From Membranipora membranacea (lineage: Eukaryota; Bryozoa; Gymnolaemata; Cheilostomatida; Membraniporidae): DNA of 64,000 nt. This document shows, one piece after another, positions 48,859 through 61,773 of this stretch. Where the stretch lies: positions 7,273,501-7,337,500 of the forward strand of contig OU612070.1 in assembly GCA_914767715.1 (NCBI GenBank), given 5' to 3'. Position 1 is the stretch's first letter, and each line of letters starts with the position of its first letter. Position numbers and translations under genes: made by a program. The notes under the pieces were generated by a model, which saw nothing but the letters and a program-made list of their open reading frames with translations, searched no databases and was not told the DNA's origin.

Positions 48859-51800
48859 ATGGCAATCTTGACAGCTGTGACCATAACAAAGATGTCCAGA
48901 CATCTGCAGAAGATATGATGAGACTTTGCAACGCTGAAAGAGATTATAAAATAACATGTGGTGTCTGCGGTGAAGGGTTTTTCTTTTTCCAAGTAAAGGA
49001 ATTTAAGCACCATAAACTCCAACATCTATCAAAAAGTAAAATTGATGACTCTATTATTTTGAAAGTACGCCCCATACCCATGGGACTATATTATATTGAC
49101 AATTGACATAGAATGGTACCCTGAGACTATAGATGGTCCATATTCATGAGCCCTGGTAGAAGATCTCAGTGATTTGAATTGGTTATTGCGGCTTGGTGAT
49201 CCATCCTTATTTAAACTGTTGTGGCAGATAGACAATGCGATGGAATATGACTGGTTTTCCAGTATTTCAGCCAGGATTTTGGAAGGACAATTTTGCGTGA
49301 ATATTATAATCCTTCAAATTGTAAATGCAGTCACTAAACCACGCTAATAAGTTATCCAAAACCAGTTATAAGCATAGACCTACTAATAATAAATTTATTC
49401 TTAGTAGGTCTATGGTTATAATCGATATTTTATCATTTTATATTTTCGATATTTCAGTGAACCCAAGCGTGTCAGAAGAAAAAAATAACCAAGCTGTCTG
49501 TTATCCCGAATACAGCAGATCAAGGTATTCTATGGGCCATATAACCTATCCTATCAGGATATAATCCATCTCATGGGAGTAAGCTATTAGCTTGAGCTGT
49601 GGTCATCCCAGGTCAAGCGCAGTTCAAGGATGCAGAATACAGTGATGGGATTAAAGCCTAATGAATGGAATGGGATGTATCTTTGGAACACAATACAATT
49701 ATAAAAAACAACATCAATTTAAAAATAAGAAAGACTTTGAATTGTAAATCCGATGACCAAGTTAAAAAAATTGTGCAAATAATCTTCTCTGACCTCTTCG
49801 GTTTGATTCCTTAATTCATCCTACTTTTCATAAATCTTGCTTTGTCTCAGCTCTTGGTTTGAAAATACAGAAGCACCTTTGTGTGTTAACTCAATATCAA
49901 GTGTATTTTAAGTACAATACTGCCCAAGTCTCCCTGGAGCATAGCGACAGTGCCAAAAAGTGGCCAAGTTGACCTTGTCGCATTTTGCCATGTAGAAATA
50001 ATTTAGGGTGGGCGACTTTTAATTTTGGGTACCTAATAGCCAGCATTGCACGTGACCCAAGTAATTTTGATATCAGGTTTTAGAAAGGCGACCCTAGGTT
50101 GATACTGCTCCCCAAATAGGAACTTTTTTCTTGAGCAAAATGCTAAGCTTACTTCCAACTTCATTCTGTCATTTTGTGGCTTGTTGGTTATCCTCTTTGC
50201 TTGACTGCAAACAAATCCTTGATGGCGTTAACCAAGACAGTTTTTTCTACAGCTCAATGGATGAGAACATGATTGTTGGATGTCAAGAGGATGGGCGGTT
50301 CTTTGTTATGGCTCAGGTAAGTTTTCTGACAATTCCAAGGGTACATAAAAAGTAATATGTTGGAAATGTTTGAGGATAATTGCTTCCCAGTGGGCACAAA
50401 CACGTTGGGAACCCGTGTATTTTACGGACTCAACACGTTCTGGTTTGGTGAAAATCCGGTGGTATATGTAACGGATTTCCACGTAGAAATGTACCAAACC
50501 AACACCACCACGTTGTGAACACGTGAATAACACGACAATATCTTGTGGGGCAAAAATTGAGTTATACCAGATCAACACCTCTACGTTGCACACACGGTTA
50601 TATTACGTGGTGATGTGGTGTTGTCTGAATAAGTCTGGTTAAACTTAACCATATGAACACCTCCACGTTGCATACTCGGTTATATAACGTGGTGACGTGG
50701 TGTTGTCCAAATTGGTCTGATTGAACTTAACCATATCAACACCTCCACGTTGTATGTCCGGCTATATCACGTGGCATTGCGGTGTTGTTTGTATTATTCT
50801 GCTTTAATTTCACCTAATCAGCACATCTACTTTGCATACTTGTTTATTTAACATGAGATGATGTATTGTTCTTTTTGAATTCTGTTTCTGGTTATATGCA
50901 GCAGAATAGTGGCGTAATAGTCATTTTACAGCCTTGTTTGGGTATATCACAATATATACATCAAATAAAAAACATTATATGCAAGTGACAATTAATTGGG
51001 TAGTAAGAACAAAATGTTAACCGGGTTGAAATATCTGTTTCGAGAATAGGCATTAAAATGAATTAAGGCGGCAGATTGAATTAAATTGAACATGGGTAAT
51101 TAATATATAAATATCAGATAAAAAAGAGAATGAGAGGAAATATGAATATCAGGCGTTGCTGGTAGTTACGTCTGTCTGACTAGCTTCCAGTGCCACTGCT
51201 TCGCCCAGCCTAGAATACAAGAAAGAAAATAACATTGACTGCTGTACCAATACATTTATGTTGCCATATTTATCGCCTCACATTAGATTGACCCAACTTG
51301 CGTAGAGACACTCAATACCCTGCAAGTAACCTTGTGAGATGCTAATGGGAACAATTTGATGGCAGACTAACTACAGACTACTAACAATTATAAATTCTCT
51401 CTACCTACCATCTTCTTCAACTCGTTTTTGACGCGGTTGCTTGCTTGCTTAATCACTTCGGCCATCTCTCGGCTGATCTTATCCTCTGTCGCCCCAGAGT
51501 GCCTATATCTGATCAGAAGAGAATCTACAAATAGGCAAAACAATACATTATCAATTGCAGTATGTTGTGTGAAGTGTGAAATTAACACAATGGAGCTGAG
51601 AATGTGCCCAGAATATAGAATGAGCAAATAGCTGGCTCACAGTAAAGCCTTGCAAACTTAAGTCAGATACTGGGATATCATCTATAATACGTTGGGCTAA
51701 TTTCTGGTTTGACCTTCAGAGTTTAACACGTTTACTTTGGTTTGACATTTTTGCTCACCATGGGCGTCTCTCGATTCTTTCACACCAAGTCAATCTATAT

Positions 51801-54800
51801 AAAAGAAAACCAATAATCAATATACATGTAATTGAAGTATAATTCCTGCAAGTATCCATTATTGTCAGTCCGGAGACAAGAATACTCTTTGTTCCGTTGC
51901 GTAGATCATGTAAAAAAACACACCACATTGGCTCAGTATTGATCTAATCAACTGAAAGTGGCTATCCTGCCTGACTCACAGAACAATATTATGAACTAGA
52001 AGTCTCACAGACATGGGTATATTATTCTACACTATACACTACGGATAAGATAGTTGCCAACAATGGAAACAGAGTACTATTAAAGTACTATTCAATTCAG
52101 ATATATATTTCTACCAGCCGCCGCTTTCTAAAAGATACACCAGTACCCATGAATTCCCACCATGGTGGTAACAGCAAGTTGGGGCCAGTGTTAATGAGAA
52201 AGCTTTCAACTCTGATGCATGTCTGGTTGCAGCAAATGGAGCACAGGGATTCAATTTGAAATGACTAACTTTTGGACATTCAAATAAATTTGACGATGTT
52301 GAAATGTGACATCACACTTGACATAATGTTTTGTCACAAAGGTAGGTAGGCCTATGCATTGAGTCCTTTCCTAACATATCCAGTCATTCTAACTATGAAC
52401 TGCGACGGGTAGCAATTCTCCACACCGATGACAATAAGTGAGCGGAATGACATGACATGTGAGAGCATTAAAAAGACACATGTGAGAGCATTATAAGACG
52501 ACGACCTAACGACATGAATGGCATGGGCTAAATTCACAAGCGAGTAGTAATACACAACTGGAATCCCCCATAACTTATTATACCAGTAGCATGGTAATAT
52601 TTGCATCAACTACATATCCATAAGTTGAACATGGATATACCATTCGATAACATATTAAAATTGATTGCCATAACAGTGTCAATAATTACTCATCCGACTT
52701 CATAAGAAGAATCAACGTTTTTAAACCAAACTATTGGATCGGGCATTAGCCTACTCTCACATTGCAATAATGTACAGCCAAGAAACAAGCAGGTTGTAAA
52801 GTCATTGAATGACTATACTATGAAATACTACTAGGCCTAAGTGATATATACAACACAAGATATCATCAGCAGATACTATCAGCATGTGTGGCGTGGCCAG
52901 CCAGTGCCCCATCTACACAATATTGATTGTCGTAGAATAAGTCATGCAAGCAAGAGTGAGTAGTAGGCCTACAAGATGAAATAGTAGTACAAATACTGAC
53001 TCGTCTGAGGCCAGTCACTCACCCTTCAAACGAGTCTGTTAGCAATCACGTTGGTTGGTAGTTGTACTGTTCCAAGAAGACTTTCAACTTCAATCACGGT
53101 GGTAGTTGTAAGTAGTTAGATATGATCCAGAGGAGATGCAGGGTCGATATTCCAATGAGAGTTGTGCTGATAATAATTGTCTCTCTACTAGTAGATAGTT
53201 TAGTTGTGATAAGTTTGAGTAACAACATCAAATGAAGATGATGCATGATGATTCCACAGCATTTATACCAGCACCAATAGATTTATGAAGGGCTGCACTA
53301 GTAGTGGTAGTAGTTAGACCAGTTCTACAATTCAAACTAAGCGCTAGCTAATAACCCTTCCCACAATTCAGTGCACTTTGCTAGTCGACCAATGAAATGA
53401 GCATAGAGCAAAGTCACAGTGCAGGGGATTAATTGACCAAGTGTGTAAAGCAAAACAATTATAATTGTGTAGTAGCATTGTATATCTAGTATCTGTGTAA
53501 AGGTACTGTATAGGAATTGTATAATAGCAATGACGATCATAGTAGGTGTAGACATTGGCAATATAATGATATTTAGATAGTAGGACTAAAATGCCGTTTG
53601 TCACACCAACTCTGGGCAATTTTGCACTGCAAAATTGTCAAGTCAAGTTGTAAGGTTGACAAAATTTTAAAGTTATATCTGTGTCACATAACCCTTTTTC
53701 ACATGGCAACCAAATTCCTCTTTCAGGCTCTGGAATATGTGAAATATAAATGATTTGTTGCGGATCAAGCTTAAATACCTTACGTCACCGACCTGGCATG
53801 CCAGAGAGGGTGTTAGTTAGTCTCAAACTCGTTAAAATTACTATAATATATAACAGAAATTAGACAGATATGCTTTGTGTTTTAGATGCCTAAATGATCG
53901 CTTGCCATGGGCTACAATAAAAATGCACAATGTGTCCTACCCCAAACCTGTAACCAAATATTTGCTGATGTTGACTCAACATGACTGTGCAATTTGGTAA
54001 AGAAGACATCACTAGGTGGCACAAATCCAAAGTTATTGATAGTTGTACCAATCTACATTGAAAACTTTACTGAGCAGGCAAAGTATCTATCTAAGGTGCA
54101 CAGCTGAGTTGCGAAGTTTAGACATGCATGAAACCTGATTAATTTTCTGGTAGGAGACATCATGCATTCAGTTTGCAATGCGATTATGTACACTTTGACC
54201 TCCAAAGCCACCTAGAGCTATGGCAAATATAATTGACGTCCTGGCACCATAATCTATCACACCCCAGTCATCGGTAGCTTAAGTATGGTATGTTCCATCT
54301 TGCGCAAAATTTACTTCAATATTTTCCTACAATAGCAAAGCATAGTAAACTAGGCCTTTGATAGGATTGTAGTATACCACAGCTAGGCTCCCTATTCACA
54401 AATAAAGTGTTGTGCTTTATGGTAATCCTCTCAGCCTTGGAGACGTGGCAATGGCTGTAGCATGGTGGTGCCTCTCAACAACAACAGCCTGACACAGGAA
54501 TTGAATAACTTCTTTTGTTCCAATATAGAGCATATTAGTCTAACAATTGGCAGTGGGCTTTATTCCAAATACTATTTACTCAACCAGTTTGTGGGTGGTT
54601 GCTCTTGTCATTTAAACAATTTGAAATAACTTCGATCTTACAGATTAGACGCCTTGTTTATTATTATAAATTCACATCACTACCCCCATTATATTTGGTG
54701 TTGTTTTCTTGGATAGTTTATTGGCATAAAACACCATAGCCACACGTGGTCCACACTGGTTAGTCTGGTCGGGTGAAAGTCTTTACCATTTCAACACGTG

Positions 54801-57800
54801 ATCACCACGTTTGTGGGTGGTTGATCTGGGGCATTTCAACATTGGAAATAACATTTAAATCTAACTGATAAGAAGTCATATTTATAACTATAATTTCATG
54901 TCGCTATCCCCATTGTATTTGGTGTTATTTTCTCGGATAGTTAATTGGCATAAAACACCATAGCCACATGTGGTCCACACGGGTTAGTCTGGTCAGGTGA
55001 AAGTCTTTACCATTTCAACATGTGATCACCACGTTTGTGGGTGGTTGAGCTGGCCATTTAAACATTTTTTAAATAACTGAAATCTGACAGATTAGAAGCC
55101 TTAGATTTTACTGTAATTTCAAGTAACAACCACCGGTATATTAAGTGATTGATTATTTTGAAGATTCAGGGGTAAACAACACCATAGCCACACGTGGTCA
55201 ACACGTGTTTGACTGGTCTGGTGTTAATTACACCCGGCTGTCACGTGTACCACACGTAAAACTGCTACATAGAGTTTTTACCATATCACCACTAGTGTTA
55301 TTTTGGTGTGTGCCCACTGGGTTTACAAATCTGTCATCTGAATTCATGTCTTTTAAATTTCATTGAACTAGATATCTCAACGCAAACCTTGAGATATATC
55401 CAGACTACTTTCTACTCTTGAAATGCCAAATGATACAAAATATTGATATATGTCTAGGACTACAATCATTTTCGATTCAACAAACATTATTTTATGCAAG
55501 CTTTATCTTGATATTATACAAAATATGTCCAGGCTCGCAACATTGTTAGCCACGAAACACCATAACAGATTTTTGTATTCTTGTTTTAGAGTACAGAAGA
55601 TGTCCTATCATACCAGGTGCTTGCATCTCAAAACTCACAGGGTGACTATCTGAATCAAGGTGAGTTTATGCCTGGACAATTGCCAGGTGCCGAAATGGCT
55701 AAATGTGGCTGAAATCTAATGCGGCTAAGCAACACAGCGGGGCAATAAATCAGGGAATTGGGATTTGATTTGCAATTCACATGTACTTAATATTATTAGG
55801 TCTATGGTAATTCACTGAAAATCGTCCAGATATAAGTGCAATAAAACTTGGCTCAGTATTAACCTGGACCACATTTCCTTGTATGACAAATTGCTAAGCT
55901 TATTAGTCCTTGCCAGGCAAAACCGCAAGTAATAAATAAGCAATAAAAACTTTATCTTCATTTTTTGTTGGGCGGCTTTATAAGCGTATGCCATAATTAA
56001 TTTTTTTCTGGCATTTAGTGCATAACATTTAGAATAAGATGACTTTGATTGCCAATAAAAGTATATATAATTAAAAAACTGCAGAAAAAGTTATAATTGA
56101 GGATTTGATGCTATATTTGGTACTAACAGATTTGGTACTAATTGAGCGAAGTTTATTAATGACCAAAAGCATTAAGAATCAAAGTCTCTCAATATTCTTT
56201 GTTTAACTGTATTAGAATATCTATCGCATAATTATATTGATTATTTTTCAGAAGAACACAAGCAACTCCAAAACCAGAGAGATCTGCAGACCAACATGAA
56301 GCCAGTTGAGTCAAAAGACAAGCGCCATCCGGACACAGAGAAAAAGGGATTACCATGTGTATATTGTGGCAAGGTTAGTCTGACTCCCTTTCTTTCATAA
56401 AGATGTTCCAGGTCACAAAAGAATCAGCAGTAATCATGTTACACAGTCTAAGTCTGCCTTAATGTTCTGATAATGTATTTACTGCTTAATTTGCAATCAT
56501 TCAGTGACACCACCAAATTGAGGATCATAAAGTTGTGATAACCAATAAAGTTGAGAGTGTTGGAACCTTCTTAACCCTAGAGACGGTTTGAACAAGTGTG
56601 AGTCGATTGTTACAACAATAAATTAATGACAGGTATGATTTAAACTTTCCACTGCCCTCTACCTAAAAACATAAATGTAACACCAGATTACCTGAAATGA
56701 TGACTTTTGATTTTGAATATGTTGCATGAGGTACTCTTGATCTAGCAACCACAGGCCCTTAATATTAGTATTATTGACTGTTTAATTTTGTTTTCAGATA
56801 ATAAGCGATAAGAGCAATATGACCGTTCACTTGCGAGTCCATACTGGTGAGAAACCGTACCTATGCGACATGTGTTCTTATGCCTGTAATCAGTCAAATA
56901 AGCTCACCAAACACAAACTAACACATGGTGGTATCTACAAGTGTCCTCTTTGTCAAGGAACCTTCAAACATAAGATGTGAGTTAATGACAATTTAATACA
57001 ATACATTATTAAATCGTATAGCACTATATAACACATAGGGGGTACTCCAGTCGGTGAAAGCCCCTGGGACTGGGGAGGAGTAGAAAAGAGAGATTAGCAA
57101 TGAGAAAAAGGGGTGCTGGACGGGCACAAATATGTCTAGGAAATAGGAGTCCTGGGTATGAATCCTGCTGCGGTCTGTAGTTGTCTAAGGTTTGCTCAGA
57201 CCTGCCACTAATACGAGAAAACTTACTCCTAATTAGGCACTTTGCCTTTCATTGATGCACCCTTAATTTTCAAGTCTTCGAAATAACAGATTTTGCAGTT
57301 TCAACAAGCACTTAGAGACTAAGAGACTGAGAGGATTGCTGGGCTGCTGCAGTAGTATTTCTCTGGATAGCATCGGGGTTGGGTCCCGGTGCAAGTCATA
57401 GGAGAGGGCTGATTGTTATTTATATAAGCAGAATACTGTAATAGTATTGGTCAAATCTTGATGAAGTTATATCTATTCTTAGTTGTTCCCCTCCACAGAG
57501 ACAGCTGGTGGCTTATCAGTGGGGATGGGTGGGAGAGCTACTCGCAATGGTGAATTTGATCAAACATGATCAATGTTTGAGTCAGATTGTTTTTTTATTG
57601 TTATAATGCCTGTGTAGCTGTTTCATCCCCTCCTACCAAAATTGATGTATACATCCGTATACCTGCGTTCACCGAAGCCTTTATTTCTTAAATGTTCTCA
57701 ACCTTGTACTGAGTTTGCCTTACATGAGTATTTTTTCACCTTCATGCTCATAGTACCGATGAACTACTTAACCTTGGTAGTTCTATGCTCATACCAAGGA

Positions 57801-58021
57801 GTTGCTCATACTTATCACAGTATCTCTTCCTTTTCTGTCACAGGGGTATTGTGAACCATTTTAAACGCTGTTACACATGGCAGAAGAGTAGGAAACAAGG
57901 CAACTGGTTTTCATCTTCAAGGGATGTAGCTGCAAATCAAAAGGCAATAACCAAATCAAGGGATGAAGAGTTGGCAAATTCTCAATCCACATGCATCCTG
58001 GAAGAATGTATGTATGAATAA
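48859..58021 (+). CDS. C2H2/C2HC zinc-finger protein, copy A (5' end not resolved)
   Basis: Likely nuclear DNA-binding protein. Exons: 48859-49035, 49458-49524, 50253-50316, 55590-55659, 56252-56373, 56798-56976, 57844-58021. Phases agree throughout: 284 residues followed by TAA. Finger 1 is CGVCGEGF ending HHKLQH (spacing slightly longer than usual). Finger 2 (CVYCGK to HLRVH) is split by an intron after GK and followed by the classical linker TGEKPY. Finger 3 is CDMCSYACNQSNKLTKHKLTH. Finger 4 is C2HC (CPLC to HFKRC), split by an intron inside its spacer. The C-terminal 40 residues are Ser/Arg/Gln-rich. Between fingers 1 and 2 lies a low-complexity linker with CQEDGRFFVMAQ. The intron 50317-55589 is nearly all one inserted element. 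I cannot name an orthologue. Related copies lie at 807-1685 and from about 58700 on. Confidence 0.8.
49365..49422. mobile_element. 42-bp palindromic insertion with target duplication
   Basis: Positions 49373-49414 form a palindrome of two 21-base arms with one mismatch, beginning CATAGACCTA and ending TAGGTCTATG. It is flanked by GTTATAAG (49365-49372) and GTTATAAT (49415-49422), a 7-of-8 direct duplication. It shares its outer CATAGAC and GTCTATG ends with the palindrome at 14971-15001. Confidence 0.75.
50566..50893. repeat. 82-bp subterminal tandem repeat, four copies
   Basis: Units start at 50566, 50648, 50730 and 50812, a period of exactly 82 bp, each opening ACC(A/T)(G/T/A)AT and containing AACACCTCCACGTTGCATAC and ACGTGGTG. 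The fourth unit is the most diverged. Confidence 0.85.
51130..53200 (-). other. nested spliced-looking unit inside the intron element
   Basis: Candidate minus-strand exons: ending at 53023 with donor GTGAGT (apparently untranslated), 51794-51759, 51524-51409 and from 51209 to about 51150. The third has only one open frame, with HSGATEDKISREMAEVIKQA, bounded by TTTGTAG and GTAGGT. The last has TATTCTAG and can end as AGRSSGTGS then stop (phase 0) or read LGEAVALEASQTDVTTSNA in another phase. I found no upstream ATG that joins in frame: the 51794 exon has a stop in the needed frame right after its acceptor. So this may be a small protein starting at the internal Met, a gene missing exons in the model, or a decayed captured gene. 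Product not recognised. Confidence 0.35.
54575..55100. repeat. 224-bp subterminal tandem repeat, about two and a third copies
   Basis: GGCATAAAACACCATAGCC occurs at 54723 and 54947, and GTGGGTGGTTG recurs at about 54592, 54815 and 55038, which gives a period near 224 bp. Copies share CACGTGGTC-type, CATTTCAACACGTGATCACC-type and ATTTGGTGTT words with small substitutions. A degenerate part continues at 55176-55200. Confidence 0.85.
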
Positions 58022-58699
58022 AAAAAACATCAGTTCTATAGTTTCTACCAAGTTTTGATAATGCGAATAATTGTGTTGCATGAGTTGCTCTCGGCTCTTT
58101 CCAATCAAGATGTGTTTACGTGTTTACCTGAAAGTATTTCCAACAGACTAATATTTTCATGGTATTCTGTTTACAGATTCTCACTTACCTGCTCTAAGAT
58201 TTCTGTCTATAGAACCTTCGGCAGCACAGTGAAGGAGTGGAGGGCTTTTGTCAACAAACTAATTACAGCAGAGAATACCCACTTAATTGGTAATCACTCG
58301 CAATGAATGGCTATATTGCCTACCTAATTGCCGGATATGAGTTTGCGAACCTGACGCAACCCTTGCAAACTGTTTGAAAAGTTATTTTCTGTAGCGTAAG
58401 TTTTGTTTGGTTTGCTCATTGACAACTGAAATATGGTTTGATTGCACCATACTGTACTTGAACAGTATTATAGATTTCTTAGAAGCCAGTATGGCATATC
58501 TTCTGTTTTTTTTAAAATTTAATGGCTTTAAATGGGCATTTCATCATTAAAAGTGATTGATAATGAAAAGCCTCTACCAGCTATCCTGTCACAGTATGAG
58601 CACTCAAACAGATGTTAAGGCATGTTTTTATTGAGAGCTGCACCGACATGTATAATTAGAAGGTAGTAGTCTGTGCATGCGTCTTTTTTGGGAGCGGCA
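58022..58699. other. spacer between tandem zinc-finger copies
   Basis: 3' flank of copy A. The open frame 58055-58306 has no recognisable motif. No hairpin or array seen. Confidence 0.4.
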
Positions 58700-60407
58700 T
58701 TTATGGACCCTCACGACAGTACTTCTTGATTTCCTCAGATTTCCTAAAACATATTTCATCTCCTCATATAAACCTCTAGCTAAGTGACCACTATCCTAGA
58801 AAAAATTTATTCTGAATATATATGGAGTCATCCTCTAAGTTTACGTCTCAGAACAACTCCAATGGACTGCATGTAACGCAAGACTAACCTCATGACCACC
58901 AATTGCAGATATCATCAGATTTATTTTAACAAACTTTATTGGCATAACTTTCTTTTGTTTTGCATAATGAGCCATAGTGGAAAAGGGGAACAAAGATTTT
59001 AATCCCGATAATATCATGGTAACCTTCAATTAATCGATATTCATCCTAAAAACCCGTCCAAATATAAAGTTAGAAACAATTTCGATAAAATCAAGGTTTT
59101 CTGACGTTTTAAGTCACCCTGTCAGGAAGCTTACATGCTGCGTCCGAGTTGAAGACCCCGTTGAAAGCCAGAATTACAAGTTAATGAGATACTAGGACCA
59201 TAGATCAAAATCTCTCCATAACTGCACCTGTACCAAATTCTATCGTTTATGGCATGATAGAACTGTTTTAGGTTCTACAGGAGGGCTATCCCAATCTACA
59301 GTACAGGTACTGAGACCCATTGATCCCAAGCAGTGCCCTATATCCTTGCCTGCCAGAATTCCGGCTACTTTTTATTGAAGATGCGGAGGGGGATCTTTTT
59401 ACTGCTAGTGGGGTGTGTAAACATTATTTTTAGTCTCGTTCTGCGAGGACCTGGCTAGGATGAATGCCGCTCTGAATTAGACCTTATCCTCAAATATCCC
59501 CACCCTTAAACATCAGACCACTGTCGACTCCTTAGTTGCATCATAACACTACAATCATTTCAGAGGAGTAAGATTTTGCTGCAAATAGAAAGGTTTGAGT
59601 AAATATAGTATCAGTTTTTCTTGTCAACAATTCTATTTGTCCATCTAACCAAGTATGATTGGTTACAGATCATGGCTTTACATCTGTGGGCATTATAACA
59701 CATTGTAGGTCCTTCACTTCAATGTATGGGGTGTGGGATGTCATGATTGAGTATCCAACCACAACTCAATTGAAAAAGAATTCTTGTTACTCTTGTTGGT
59801 GGTGCCCCGAATTATTTTATTTGAGTCATTTGTAATGCAATCTGAGCATTCTCCCATGTGTGAACAATTCCAGGATACTTAACGTAATTGCGCATATCAG
59901 CTTCATCTTCCCGCATGTAAGAGCTTGATGGTATGCCTGGAGTAACTGCCTTTCTGTTCCAAGTTGTCATACACTGAAACATTTTTGCTTGGACAAAACC
60001 TATACCATAGAACCAAGTGTATATATTGTGTTCTGTACCATCCACTTGTGACTCAAAATCATGCCTGACCTGACCGAATAGAAAGCTAACAACACTAAGA
60101 ATTGTTTGGGATTAGGAAAACAAGCATTCAACCCCAAACTATCATTCTAATTAATCAATCTGGCTATTACTCACAAAAATTCTCTCCCATTGCCTATATC
60201 CACATCTTAACAGACTGACCTTAAACGCAAGGGCGTAAATCCCAGGGCTTAGATTGCTACAAATGTCCACGTACTACGCCCAAAACATATGTTGCGTCAG
60301 GTCTGGTTTGTCTATACAATTTACTATTATCACTGTGATTGTTGATAACTGTTGATAAATCTTCATCAGTTGTCAGTTTTGTGGTCACTTGATGGATTTA
60401 CACTGGT

Positions 60408-60457
60408 CACAGAATAAGGATGTATTAGCCTTGCTACGGCGGGCCTTATACTCTGTG
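60408..60457. repeat. 50-bp inverted repeat, CACAGA-ended family
   Basis: Begins CACAGAATAAGG and ends CCTTATACTCTGTG. ACTGGT occurs just outside both ends (with a one-base offset on the right). It shares its ends with the elements at 62748-62777 and 62964-62990. Confidence 0.55.
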
Positions 60458-61773
60458 TACTGGTGCATTGATGGCAAGGTTGATTGCACATCCCTAATGA
60501 TACATTACAACTAATTTTTTACTCTAGTAGGTGACATCGTTTCAGATGCATAATAATCTTCAGTTCCTGTTTCCACAATTCATAATCTGATGCTGTCAGT
60601 GATATGGCAAAGTGAGTAGCCTGATTATAACTTGCAACCACAGCTTGTTTATACACCTTGTCTTCTCTTTATAAATACCCATGTGATTGGCCTTTTATCT
60701 GGTTAACTTATGCAGGTGGTAATCTTAGTCCAGCAGACTGGCCAGGGGGGTGGGTTTTGCCAGGCTGACCAGAATTTCTGGTATTGTCAGAACATTTCTC
60801 CCACTGTAGCTAAGGTTGTTTGACTAAATCTGATTCTGATCCCTATGTCTAATTTTCTATGGTTATAGTACTACCCGAGTATAGTCGCTGGTACTACTGT
60901 CATGTCAAGCAGAATTATAGCTAGAGCCGAATTTGCTTTTGTTTGACGGCTGTTTCTATTTCATATGGCTCCTAGATTCATAATTCTTTTAATGTCTGTT
61001 TATTATAGCCTGTCTATTTTGACAATGCCAGCTCCCTGGTCGATTTAAGTTTCCAACTTCATCTGCTGTCCTTTTCGGGCACCAATTTTATTATTTCAAA
61101 ACTTGATTCGTTCTAAAACCTGCTTGAATCTGGTTGTCTTGGCCATCTGCACTTTTATTCTTGTGCCTGATAGTTAGCACTGAGATCTAACTTGCTTAAC
61201 TTGCATAAAAAGAAATTGCATCATATTAGAGATCCCAAGCCATGGCAGGCTGTCAGGGGGGGGGGGGGCGTGTAGCCTGCCCAGGATAAAAGATCCCAGT
61301 TGAAGGTATTGTACTGATTCAATTCTGGTTCGATGGTCCATTACTTGGTTTAAGAGTCATTGTTCTCAGCTCAGTGTTTTCAAAAGGCTTTGCCAACTTA
61401 AATGTCACTTGTCAATTGTCATGATAATAAACCTCAGTTAAACAAAGTTTGTTTCATCCTATTATCAAGTCCTATTATCAAATCCTATCATCAACTAGTT
61501 GATTAAAAATGGTTGGTTGATTAAAATCAGGTGGTCATATCACACAAACCTTTGATTGCCTAAAGGGCGCAGCCGCAATATCTGCGCCAGGTTGCTCTCT
61601 GTTTGCAGGCAGGTCGAAGTACACTTGCGTGCCAACCAACTGACTGAGCCATTGCCTGATTAAATGTGCAGTTACTATTACCAATGCTGTATTACCAGCA
61701 TTGGGATGTCTCTTTTGCTAAACTTGTTATTGAAGTATATTTTCACTCTACGGAATCTGAATATTTATTTTAG

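Larger units (their letters stand above)
50386..55321. mobile_element. 4.9-kb element with 13-bp inverted termini in a zinc-finger intron
   Basis: The left end CCCAGTGGGCACA (50386-50398) is exactly repeated in inverse at the right end (55309-55321). Inside the left end is an 82-bp tandem array, and inside the right end a 224-bp array. Both are rich in ACGTGG, CACGTG and CACCACG words, and the end regions resemble each other in inverted sense. The middle holds a minus-strand spliced-looking unit but no recognisable transposase. The flanks share only TT. It may be a large non-autonomous DNA transposon that captured host sequence, or two end-fragments of the same repeat family bracketing an ordinary nested gene. 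I favour a single element because the termini match and the intron contains little else. Confidence 0.6.

Noticed and set aside
2258-56373. Origin of the 113-bp unit from the zinc-finger exon ending TATTGTGGCAAG (56362-56373)
   Set aside because: The unit contains the same 12 bases, but nothing else in the 113 bp aligns to that exon or its intron, so a chance match is more likely.
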